In this document: one piece after another, positions 1 through 5,610 of the stretch | Numbering within the stretch: the first letter of the stretch is position 1 | Layout: each line of letters begins with the position of its first letter | NCBI GenBank assembly: GCA_002500665.1 | Contig: DLRY01000017.1 | Coordinates: 104,978 to 115,008, forward strand | DNA length: 10,031 nt | Direction of reading: 5' to 3' | Source: Opitutia bacterium UBA7876 | Lineage (GTDB): Bacteria > Verrucomicrobiota > Verrucomicrobiia > Opitutales > Seribacteraceae | Notes under the pieces: generated by a model | Database searches by the model: none | What the model was told of the DNA's origin: nothing | What the model saw: only the letters and a program-made list of their open reading frames with translations | Translations under genes and position numbers: made by a program

Positions 1-54
1 GGATCACTTCCTTCCTTATTGACTTAGCCACCGAATTAGCAGAGAAAAAATTAT

Positions 55-213
55 ATGGAATTTATCGACAACCCAAGTTTCGGACACAAGAAGTTCAAGC
101 TTCCGGTTGTTTTGGTTCCGGTGGTCATGTTCCTAGTCCTTTTACTTGGAATCTGGGTTTCAAAGATATATGTGGACAGTGTTCTGTATTCGGATCATAG
201 CGAAAGTCACTGA
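55..213 (+). CDS. Small single-pass membrane protein (52 aa), unknown function
   Basis: An ATG at 55 opens a 52-codon frame ending in TGA at 211-213. The product has a short polar, lysine-containing N-terminus (HKKFKL at 11-16), one strongly hydrophobic stretch at about residues 17-35 (PVVLVPVVMFLVLLLGIWV), and a short polar tail ending in histidine and acidic residues. This fits a one-span inner-membrane miniprotein with the lysine-rich end in the cytoplasm. I do not recognise the family. The ribosome-binding site is weak (an AGAGAAAA-like stretch just upstream). The gene converges on the Sel1/MORN gene, 18 nt away. The hydrophobic pattern argues for coding in this frame; the overlapping frame from base 3 to 200 gives a less protein-like, cysteine- and glycine-rich sequence. 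It could still be a chance ORF. Confidence 0.45.
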   Translation: MEFIDNPSFGHKKFKLPVVLVPVVMFLVLLLGIWVSKIYVDSVLYSDHSESH

Positions 214-219
214 TCCGAA
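189..219 (+). terminator. Inverted repeat, possible transcription terminator of the small membrane ORF
   Basis: A perfect 9-bp inverted repeat, TTCGGATCA at 189-197 and TGATCCGAA at 211-219, encloses a 13-nt loop. It lies over the stop codon of the small ORF and between two convergent genes, where a terminator is expected. The downstream plus-strand sequence is only moderately T-rich (GGTTCCTTGTCT), and the minus-strand side has no T tract, so intrinsic termination is not certain. It could instead be an mRNA 3'-end stabilising hairpin or a protein-binding palindrome. Confidence 0.35.
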
Positions 220-231
220 GGTTCCTTGTCT

Positions 232-1035
232 CTACTGCCCTTTTGACTCCGGTCCTCGCACGGGGTTTCCCTTTTGCCAAAGACCTTGGTAGGTAATGAT
301 GCCCATCGGGGAAAACAAGGTGCCAAAGCCCTCTTCCAGCCCATTTTGAAAGGATCCCTGATAGATGTGACCGTCCGGTGACTTTCTTTCGCCAAATCCG
401 TGGGGAATGCCGTTCTCAACTTGTCCACGGTAAGAATCGCCGTTGGAAAGCTTGAGGGTGTTCTTTTTCCTTAAGGATCGAGGGGGAGGAGGTGAGGTAG
501 GGGTTTCACGGATGGTCTTTCGAAGATCGGCGGCCATTTGCTCTGCCAGTTCCCTTTCAGCAGCACTGAGTTTAGGCCAAGCGCTCTCGAGACGGTTCTT
601 GGCCAACGATTCGGACTTTTCCCGAGCCAAGAGCAGCCAACCGATGCGTTCGATCTTTTCTTCCTTTGCAAGCAGACAATCGGAGAGACCGATCATGGAG
701 AGACTGTCTCCCATTCTTGATCCTTCGACAAACCATTTACGCGCCAGGATTTTGCTTTTGGCCGTGCCTTTCCCTTCCAGATGGGCATAACCTACGAAGC
801 GGGTGGCTATCGGGACCCCTTGGCCCGCTGCCATGCTCATCCAGTAAAAGGCTTCCTCTTCGTCTTTGATTGGGTCTCTGGAGTACGCGAATCCAAGCCT
901 GACTTGGGCATGGGGAACCCCCTCGAGAGCTGATAGTTTCAATTGCGTTAGGGCATCCCCGTAAAGCCCCAAGCACTGCCCAGCGAGGAAAAACCAGACG
1001 ATGCATACAAGTGTATTTGGGAGAAATCTAATCAA
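232..1035 (-). CDS. Exported Sel1-repeat / MORN-repeat protein
   Basis: This 267-residue protein has an N-terminal signal peptide (hydrophobic residues about 8-24), so it is probably periplasmic or envelope-attached. Residues about 36-72 and 73-109 are two Sel1-like (TPR-type) repeats, recognisable from A-Q-V-R-L-G-x-A-Y, E-A-F-Y-W and the A-A-G-Q-G turn; a third, weaker one may follow to about 143. A proline-rich hinge (SPPPPRS, 181-187) leads to three MORN repeats at about 202-222, 225-247 and 249-260, with the Y-x-G-x-x-x-N-G-x-x-x-G-x-G pattern. Both repeat types are binding scaffolds, so no catalytic role is suggested. The start is TTG at 1035, chosen because AGAAGGA lies nine bases before it; the next in-frame Met falls inside the first repeat. 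The gene follows tRNA-Leu by 29 nt with no visible terminator, so co-transcription is likely. The partner it binds is unknown. Confidence 0.85.
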   Translation of the reverse strand: MIRFLPNTLVCIVWFFLAGQCLGLYGDALTQLKLSALEGVPHAQVRLGFAYSRDPIKDEEEAFYWMSMAAGQGVPIATRFVGYAHLEGKGTAKSKILARKWFVEGSRMGDSLSMIGLSDCLLAKEEKIERIGWLLLAREKSESLAKNRLESAWPKLSAAERELAEQMAADLRKTIRETPTSPPPPRSLRKKNTLKLSNGDSYRGQVENGIPHGFGERKSPDGHIYQGSFQNGLEEGFGTLFSPMGIITYQGLWQKGNPVRGPESKGQ

Positions 1036-1041
1036 GGTCTC

Positions 1042-1053
1042 GGTTCCTTCTCA
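1042..1053 (-). promoter_or_regulatory. Shine-Dalgarno site that supports the TTG start at 1035
   Basis: On the minus strand the 29-nt spacer between the tRNA CCA end and the Sel1/MORN gene contains GAGAAGGAACC. Its AGAAGGA core lies nine bases upstream of the TTG. This is the only strong ribosome-binding site near the 5' end of the gene and decides the non-ATG start. Confidence 0.6.
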
Positions 1054-1064
1054 GGTTCGTGGGG

Positions 1065-1151
1065 TGGTGCCGAGGGCGAGACTCGAACTCGCACGTCCTT
1101 GCGGACACTAGAACCTGAATCTAGCGCGTCTACCAATTCCGCCACCCCGGC
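1065..1151 (-). tRNA. tRNA-Leu (anticodon CAG)
   Basis: A complete 87-nt class II tRNA is read on the minus strand, with the CCA end encoded in the DNA (1065-1067 on the plus strand reads TGG). The acceptor stem GCCGGGG pairs with CCTCGGC through one G-U. The anticodon stem CTAGA/TCTAG closes the loop TTCAGGT, giving anticodon CAG (plus-strand CTG at 1115-1117), which reads CUG. The long variable arm is a GTCC-GCAA-GGAC hairpin, diagnostic of leucine/serine-type tRNAs, and the T arm is GCGAG-TTCGAGT-CTCGC. The sequence resembles E. coli tRNA-Leu(CAG), including the TGGCGGAATTGGTAGACGCGC D-arm region. The discriminator base is A, as expected for leucine. It lies 52 nt after the stop of the unknown P-loop gene and 29 nt before the Sel1/MORN gene, so its 3' end probably has to be cut from a longer transcript. 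Confidence 0.97.
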
Positions 1152-1203
1152 TGAGGGTAAGGAGCAAAAAAACGCGAAACAGGGCATCGGGTCGAGAAAA
1201 ATC

Positions 1204-1881
1204 TTATCGAGAGGCGAAAGGACGAGGGATGGGCCTCTGCCTTTTCCCATTGGGCTGACGAGCAAGATAAGTATCGTTTTGAGGGGAGTCTTCCGGCTCA
1301 AGCAGGTCCTGGGGATCAAAGGCGTGGGAAATGCGCCGAGCGGAGGGGAAAAGAATTCTCTCCAGTGGAGGGGCCTTCTTTTTGCCCAGTACGTAGGTTT
1401 CGAGCGGATAACGCATGGATTCAAAGCGTTCCTTGCATTTGGCGATCTCGGACGCGTTGTCGTTTTCCCTGTGGGTGAAGCAAAGAGCGTCCGCAAAATG
1501 AACCGCTCCGTCGATCCATTCCGTGATGGAGGAGTCGGCCTGGACGAGCAGCCTGGAATTTAGAAAGACGATGATCCTGCCCAGTTCGAGCTCCGTTTCG
1601 CTTGAAAGGAGGGACAGGGAGGCTTCGAACTGGTCGGCGAGATCGAAGTTGTTGGAAAAAAAAAGGAAGAACTCGGCAGGCGAAGCCGGTTCACTGCCTG
1701 AAAACCGGAACTCTTCTTCCTCCCAGCGCCAGCAAGAGTGGGGTATAGTCTGGTCCTTGAGTTCCTCGGGCAGCAGGAAATGGGATCCCGCTTGCGGGCT
1801 CTCGGGGGTGTTGGCATGGGAGAGAATCGATCTTCTCCCGGAATCAGGAGTTCCGAGGATTAGGTGCAGGGTACCCTTCAT
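1204..1881 (-). CDS. Hypothetical protein with degenerate P-loop, translationally coupled to aroC
   Basis: A 225-residue soluble protein of unknown function. The N-terminus is a beta strand followed by a P-loop-like turn (LHLILGTPDSGRRS, residues 5-18), matching the Walker A shape G-x4-G but with Arg at the lysine position. That suggests descent from a P-loop NTPase (dephospho-kinase or CobW-like fold) with altered or lost nucleotide hydrolysis. Hydrophobic strands at about 103-113 (RIIVFLNSRLL) and 127-136 (VHFADALCFT) would fit the other core strands, and CFTHREN could correspond to the base-recognition loop of a GTPase; that part is inference. The C-terminal third is basic, proline-rich and probably unstructured. 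The ATG at 1881 directly follows the aroC TAG (1882-1884) with no spacer and no clear ribosome-binding site, so translation probably depends on ribosomes finishing aroC. A T9 run lies within the coding strand (1656-1664). Confidence 0.75.
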   Translation of the reverse strand: MKGTLHLILGTPDSGRRSILSHANTPESPQAGSHFLLPEELKDQTIPHSCWRWEEEEFRFSGSEPASPAEFFLFFSNNFDLADQFEASLSLLSSETELELGRIIVFLNSRLLVQADSSITEWIDGAVHFADALCFTHRENDNASEIAKCKERFESMRYPLETYVLGKKKAPPLERILFPSARRISHAFDPQDLLEPEDSPQNDTYLARQPNGKRQRPIPRPFASR

Positions 1882-2976
1882 CTATTGCTGAAAGGGAAAG
1901 GACCTGCACTGGGCATGATGCCTCATGCGGTGTTCGAGCAAGACGAGAGCGGCCATTGCCTCGACGATTGGAACCGCCCGGGGCAGTACGCAGGGATCAT
2001 GACGGCCCCGCCCGATCAACTCGGCGTCTTGTCCTTGCTCGTCGACGGTATCCTGGGGTTTGAGAATGGTTGCAGTGGGCTTGAACCCGACCCTAAAGTA
2101 GAGTTCCTCGCCATTCGAAATGCCGCCTTGGACGCCTCCGGACAGATTGGATTTGGTACGGACTTGCCCATCCCTGTTCTCAAACGGGTCGTTATGCTCC
2201 GAACCCTTGAGGAAAGTACCCTCGAAGCCACTGCCTACCTCGAAGCCCTTGGTTGCCGGAAGGGAGAGCATGGCTTTGGCCAAGTCCGCTTCCAATCTAT
2301 CGAAAACGGGTGATCCCCAGCCGATGGGCAAACCGTTGACTCGGCAGAGAATCGCTCCGCCTACGGAGTCTCCGCTGTTCCTGGCTTCCAGGACCAGTGC
2401 TTCCATCTTGGCGGCGGTTTCGGGATGCGGGCACCGGGTAGGGGATGACTCGATGGCATCCAAGCTGGGGATTTCCTCGAGCAGGGGGGCGCGGAGGTCA
2501 TGGATTCTATCCACGTAGGTAGTAATCGTCACTTTGTCGAAGGAGAGGATTTTCTGGGCGATGGCGGCGGCGGCAACCCTTGCGATCGTCTCGCGGGCGG
2601 AAGAACGCCCGCCTCCCTCATGGTTCCTGTGCCCATATTTGGTCTGGTAGGTGAAGTCGGCGTGGGAGGGGCGAAACTTCGTTTTCATATCATCATAGGC
2701 CTCGGGCCGGGCATCCTTGTTGCGGACCAGCATGGCGATCGGGGTTCCCAGGGTCAGTCCCTCGAAGACTCCCGAGAGAATTTCAATTTGGTCCTCCTCG
2801 TCCCGAGGCGTCGTGATCTTGCTCTGGCCTGGCCTTCTTCTGTCGAGGAAAGGTTGGATATCCCCCACGTCGAGGGGCAAGCGGGGGGGGCATCCGTCAA
2901 TCACGACGCCAATCCCCCCGCCATGGCTTTCCCCCCATGACGAGATTCTAAAAAGATTGCCGAATGAATTACCCAT
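1882..2976 (-). CDS. aroC: Chorismate synthase
   Basis: AroC catalyses the last shikimate-pathway step, 5-enolpyruvylshikimate-3-phosphate to chorismate plus phosphate, using reduced FMN, in the cytoplasm. The 364-residue length is normal for the bacterial enzyme. All three family signatures are visible: SWGESHGGGIGVVIDGCP at 13-30 with the catalytic-region His of GESHG; GGGRSSARETIARVAAAA at 121-138; and RHDPCVLPRAVPIVEAM at 325-341. Other conserved segments are RRRPGQS (46-52), RPSHADFTY (102-110), the GGVQGGISNG loop and GFKPTATI near the C-terminus. Signature 2 reads RVAAAA where many homologues have RVAAGA, a mild variation. The ATG at 2976 gives the expected MGNSFGN-type N-terminus; no strong ribosome-binding site precedes it. 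It diverges from the SRP RNA gene and is followed without a gap by the degenerate P-loop gene, forming a two-gene unit. Confidence 0.97.
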   Translation of the reverse strand: MGNSFGNLFRISSWGESHGGGIGVVIDGCPPRLPLDVGDIQPFLDRRRPGQSKITTPRDEEDQIEILSGVFEGLTLGTPIAMLVRNKDARPEAYDDMKTKFRPSHADFTYQTKYGHRNHEGGGRSSARETIARVAAAAIAQKILSFDKVTITTYVDRIHDLRAPLLEEIPSLDAIESSPTRCPHPETAAKMEALVLEARNSGDSVGGAILCRVNGLPIGWGSPVFDRLEADLAKAMLSLPATKGFEVGSGFEGTFLKGSEHNDPFENRDGQVRTKSNLSGGVQGGISNGEELYFRVGFKPTATILKPQDTVDEQGQDAELIGRGRHDPCVLPRAVPIVEAMAALVLLEHRMRHHAQCRSFPFQQ

Positions 2977-3100
2977 CCGTTTCAGTCAATTTAACGAGGC
3001 CGAAAACGCAAAACTAAAAGAAACGCCGTGTTCCGGAAACTACCGGGCCAATCGAAAAAGGTTGCCCCTTGATGAAGTATTGGAGATCATATGGGCTTAA
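2977..3100. promoter_or_regulatory. Divergent intergenic region between aroC and the SRP RNA gene
   Basis: This 124-bp AT-richer spacer must hold the promoters for leftward aroC and the rightward SRP RNA. On the aroC strand TTAAAT (about 2988-2993) is a tolerable -10 box, but its -35 partner is poor. On the SRP side CATATG (3088-3093) lies at a suitable distance from the RNA start, with TTGCCC (3062-3067) too far upstream to be a standard partner. I infer promoter function from position only. Confidence 0.4.
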
Positions 3101-3203
3101 GGTCGGGTCCCATGCGACGACGATTGGATGAACCCCGTCAGGTCCGGAAGGAAGCAGCGGTAATCGCAATAATCGTGTGCTGTGGGGTGCCTGGCCTTTT
3201 TTT
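3101..3203 (+). ncRNA. ffs: Small bacterial signal recognition particle RNA (4.5S type)
   Basis: The SRP RNA binds Ffh and guides ribosomes making membrane proteins to the receptor FtsY. The diagnostic apical domain is GTCAGGTCCGGAAGGAAGCAGC at 3137-3158 (split here by the GGAA tetraloop at 3146-3149), matching the conserved Ffh-binding hairpin. The flanks form the expected long rod: GGTCGGG (3101-3107) pairs with CCTGGCC (3190-3196), TCCCA (3108-3112) with TGGGG (3183-3187), and ACGATT (3120-3125) with AATCGT (3171-3176). There is no Alu domain, so it is the short type of about 100 nt. The closing helix is followed directly by seven T residues (3197-3203), so the RNA's own base helix likely serves as its terminator. 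The exact 5' end is inferred from pairing. It lies 67 nt upstream of dnaX. Confidence 0.95.
3190..3203 (+). terminator. Terminator tract of the SRP RNA
   Basis: The 3' strand of the closing helix (CCTGGCC, 3190-3196) is followed by TTTTTTT at 3197-3203, giving a GC-rich stem plus U-tract arrangement. The stem is the SRP RNA's own terminal helix, so folding and termination are linked. Read-through into dnaX remains possible. Confidence 0.6.
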
Positions 3204-3270
3204 GTGGGGAATTTGCACGAGATCTTTTCTTTCGCTTGCCTGAACCGAGGAAGAAGATCAATAAGGAAGG

Positions 3271-4755
3271 ATGTCCGATCAAACCTATCAGGTGATTGCC
3301 CGTCGCTGGAGGCCCAAGCAATTCTCCGAGTTAGTCGGCCAGGATCACGTCGTCCGGACGTTGGGGAATGCCATCGAGATGAACAGGATTGCCCACGCTT
3401 ACCTTTTCGTCGGTCCCCGGGGCACGGGCAAGACGACTTCGGCACGCCTTTTCGCCAAGTCCCTGAACTGGGAGGAGGGCCCTTCCCTCGAGGTTCCTCC
3501 CGATTCCGAGATTGGGAACGCGATCATGGAGGGCAGGTGCCTGGACGTCATCGAGATAGACGGGGCCTCCAACAACTCGGTCGAGCAGGTGAGGGACTTG
3601 AGGGACGAATGCCAGTACGCACCTGCCCAGTGCCGTTACAAGATCTATGTTATCGATGAGGTTCACATGCTTAGCCAGCAGGCGTTCAATGCGCTCCTCA
3701 AAACCTTGGAGGAACCTCCTCCCCACGTTAAGTTCGTCTTTGCCACGACCGAATCGCACAAAGTTTTGCCCACCATTGTCTCGAGGTGCCAAAGGTTCGA
3801 GTTTCGCTCCATCGCGACTCCCTTGATCGTGGATAAGCTGAAGGAAATTTGTCAGGCCGAGAAGATTGAGGCAGAGGAAGAGGCCCTGGAGGTCGTCGGT
3901 CGCATGGCCATGGGCGGCATGCGGGATGCCCAGAGCATTCTCGACCAAATGATCTCCTTTTGTGGCAAGTCCATAGGGCAGGCCGACGTTCTGGAGGTCT
4001 ACGGTTTGGCCTCGAGGCAAAAAATCGAGTTCTTGGCCCAATTGGTGGCGGGTGCGGACTTCGATGGAATCATCGGGACGACGGACGAATTTTCCAAGCA
4101 TGGGATTGACTTCTACCGGGCCTTGGTTGATTTGTCCGAAGTTTTTCGTGAACTCCTTCTCAAGGCCTTGGGTTCCAAGGATGAGGCCGCTCTTAGCCCC
4201 GAGCAATGCGTTCGGGTAATGGATGCCCTCAGGGATGGAGAAGATATGGTCAAGATGGGGCTATCGGAAAAGACGAATTTCGAGGTAACCCTTTTTCGCG
4301 CAGTCGAGGCGGGGCGGACGCGTTCCATCGACCAAGTGATCAGGCGCATCTCGGGCATGATCCCGGGAGAGGTTAAAAAAAAAAGAGCTGAGCCGCTCCC
4401 ATCCTCCAGGGCCCAAGAACTAGGAAATTCCAGTAGCGTCGCATCGGTTCCACCTTGCGAACCCGAAGATGTTGTCTTGGAGGAGCCTCTCGATGAGGTC
4501 GAAAACGTTCCCCTGCCCGAAAACTCCGAGTCCGATCTTCAGCCGGAAGAAACAGAGGAAGAAGCGGTGAAAACGGACGATGATAAGCCCGACTCTCAGC
4601 CCGCTCATGCCCCGGAGGTTCGTCAAATCAAGGACGAAGAACTTATCAAGCAAAGAATCTCCGAGCTCCCTTCTGGGATAAGGGGCATCATGGAAGAGAA
4701 ATTCAAGGGAGATTTCGTCTCCATAGAGAAAATCGACGAGACTAAGTTGCTTTGA
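3271..4755 (+). CDS. dnaX: DNA polymerase III subunit gamma/tau
   Basis: This is the clamp-loader ATPase that loads the sliding clamp and, as tau, ties polymerase to helicase. The 494 residues begin with the family N-terminus YQVIARRWRPKQF (6-18). Walker A is GPRGTGKT (48-55), Walker B VIDEVHM (127-133), sensor 1 region FATTESHK (157-164), and the SRC arginine-finger motif 171-173. The clamp-loader core runs to about 365, followed by a lysine run (369-371), an acidic low-complexity linker (about 390-455) and a short conserved-looking C-terminal domain (about 455-494). The zinc module is colinear with E. coli but its four cysteines are W67, P76, S79 and G82. Codons 369-372 lie in an A10 run that could produce a shorter gamma form. 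AAGGA (3263-3267) is very close to the ATG, yet the conserved N-terminus fixes the start. It faces batE convergently. Confidence 0.97.
   Translation: MSDQTYQVIARRWRPKQFSELVGQDHVVRTLGNAIEMNRIAHAYLFVGPRGTGKTTSARLFAKSLNWEEGPSLEVPPDSEIGNAIMEGRCLDVIEIDGASNNSVEQVRDLRDECQYAPAQCRYKIYVIDEVHMLSQQAFNALLKTLEEPPPHVKFVFATTESHKVLPTIVSRCQRFEFRSIATPLIVDKLKEICQAEKIEAEEEALEVVGRMAMGGMRDAQSILDQMISFCGKSIGQADVLEVYGLASRQKIEFLAQLVAGADFDGIIGTTDEFSKHGIDFYRALVDLSEVFRELLLKALGSKDEAALSPEQCVRVMDALRDGEDMVKMGLSEKTNFEVTLFRAVEAGRTRSIDQVIRRISGMIPGEVKKKRAEPLPSSRAQELGNSSSVASVPPCEPEDVVLEEPLDEVENVPLPENSESDLQPEETEEEAVKTDDDKPDSQPAHAPEVRQIKDEELIKQRISELPSGIRGIMEEKFKGDFVSIEKIDETKLL
4365..4398 (+). promoter_or_regulatory. Probable programmed slippage / -1 frameshift site in dnaX
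   Basis: Ten consecutive A residues (4375-4384) encode K-K-K and the first base of the next codon in the zero frame. A -1 shift, or one extra A in the mRNA, reads K-K-K-K-S then TGA (4389-4391), giving a 373-residue gamma-like protein. A shift the other way stops at TAG 4421-4423. A purine-rich Shine-Dalgarno-like GGGAGAGG (4365-4372) precedes the run, and a weak hairpin GAGC/GCTC (4385-4388 with 4395-4398) follows. Established parallels are the E. coli dnaX A-AAA-AAG ribosomal frameshift and Thermus thermophilus dnaX A9 transcriptional slippage. The location, just after the ATPase core and before the tau tail, is the same. Confidence 0.65.
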
Positions 4756-4790
4756 GGGCAATGGGTTTTCCCAAGCGCCTTACTCTTTTC
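4756..4790 (+). terminator. Weak candidate terminator between convergent dnaX and batE
   Basis: After the dnaX TGA, TGGG (4762-4765) and CCCA (4770-4773) form a short stem with a TTTT loop. It is extended imperfectly by GGGC on the left and GCGCC on the right, followed by a pyrimidine-rich TTACTCTTTT. The stem is short and bulged, and it runs into the 3' end of batE (TAA at 4780-4782). The call rests on position between converging genes as much as on structure. Confidence 0.25.
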
Positions 4791-5610
4791 CCGTCTCGAG
4801 TATTCTTCCCACTTCGTTCGCACGGATCCAGCCGCGCTTTCTGCCGTTCGAGCTGCGCGCGAGATACCACTTCCGCCCGTCGGGGCTTAGGTGAGCTCTC
4901 GCCGTTCCCTTATCATCCAGGTCGAGGAAAAGGCTTTCGCCGGGAATGACGGAGGTGTTGGCCGAGCTCGTGCTTCCGGCAAACCTCCTAAGGCTGATTG
5001 CCTTGCTCCTGTTTGCATCCGATGGGCCGGGGATACGTCCCAAGACGATGACTTCCCTACCTACCAAATCATGTTTTTCCTTGGCCTTGATGACTCCCAA
5101 GGAACAAAACCCGAGAATCCCCAGCCAAAGGCAAAGAAAAATGGACGTTCGAACTTTGTCCATGCGGAAAAAGAAAAAGGCGCTCAACAGAAGCAGACCC
5201 GACCAAAAGCAAACACCGAGGGCAGCGGTCCAGAGGTCGAGGGTTGAGGCCTTGAAAGAGACGAAAGGCTTGTCCGTATCGCCGGACCGGACCTGGGCAA
5301 TTTCGAGGGCGAAGGACAAGTTTGCGGAAAAATCGTCATGATCAGGATCAAGGATCAGGGCCTTGCGGTAGTTAAGAATCGACCGACCGAATTGTTCCTT
5401 CTTGAAATAGAGGTTGGCCAAGTTTCCGTGCAGGTTGGCCGAATGAGCGACTTGAGCGGAACCCTCGTAGGCTTCAATGGCCGAGTCGAGATCCCCCGAA
5501 GCCTCGGCTCTAACGGCATCATAGAAAAGGCGATTTTGGGAATCAGCGAAGAGCGCGCACGCGTTCGCGCCGAAGGCGTAAAGGAGAATGCCGAAGGCGA
5601 AGGACCTCAT
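4780..5610 (-). CDS. batE: BatE-type protein: TPR, two membrane spans, SH3-like domain
   Basis: The last gene of the bat operon encodes 276 residues from ATG. An N-terminal signal segment (about 2-21) is followed by tetratricopeptide repeats at about 26-95 (NLANLYFKKEQFGRSILNYRKAL and the LDPDHDD turn are typical), two hydrophobic spans at about 127-149 and 155-173, and a C-terminal bacterial SH3-like domain at about 184-270 with the family ending W-Y-L-A-R ... G-W-I-R. This order is that of BatE in Bat clusters. The product probably sits in the inner membrane with the TPR and SH3 parts in the periplasm. The ATG at 5610 overlaps the batD stop by one base (TGATG). A GTG at 5613 one codon upstream is also possible. 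No ribosome-binding site is visible, so coupling to batD is likely. Its molecular role is not established; Bat loci were linked to oxygen tolerance in Bacteroides. Confidence 0.88.
   Translation of the reverse strand: MRSFAFGILLYAFGANACALFADSQNRLFYDAVRAEASGDLDSAIEAYEGSAQVAHSANLHGNLANLYFKKEQFGRSILNYRKALILDPDHDDFSANLSFALEIAQVRSGDTDKPFVSFKASTLDLWTAALGVCFWSGLLLLSAFFFFRMDKVRTSIFLCLWLGILGFCSLGVIKAKEKHDLVGREVIVLGRIPGPSDANRSKAISLRRFAGSTSSANTSVIPGESLFLDLDDKGTARAHLSPDGRKWYLARSSNGRKRGWIRANEVGRILETGKE

Noticed and set aside
1..15. GGATCACTTCCTT resembles the 3' end of 16S rRNA (GGATCACCTCCTT)
   Set aside because: The anti-Shine-Dalgarno core itself is changed, the match is 13 bases at the window edge, and nothing else of an rRNA operon is visible after it. 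Chance similarity is more likely.
3..200. Open plus-strand frame from the left edge, possible 3' end of an upstream gene
   Set aside because: The peptide lacks recognisable motifs and looks like a shifted reading of the hydrophobic membrane ORF at 55-213.
1032..1496. Minus-strand ORF whose translation contains GVAELVDALDSGSSVRKD
   Set aside because: This is the familiar artefact of translating tRNA-Leu; the frame crosses the tRNA and the neighbouring real gene.
1656..1664. Nine-base homopolymer (T9 on the coding strand) in the degenerate P-loop gene, possible phase variation
   Set aside because: It simply encodes L-F-F in a hydrophobic strand; there is no conserved alternative frame or known surface-variable role to support switching.
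2882..2891. G8 run inside aroC as a possible frameshift site
   Set aside because: It encodes the conserved C-P-P after the IDG motif of chorismate synthase in a normal frame; a shift would only destroy an essential enzyme.
3211..3241. TTGCAC as a -35 box of a dnaX promoter
   Set aside because: No acceptable -10 sequence lies 16-18 bases downstream (the site reads TTGCCT).
3331..4206. Long minus-strand ORF opposite dnaX
   Set aside because: Antisense shadow of a clearly conserved gene; no family motif and no ribosome-binding context.
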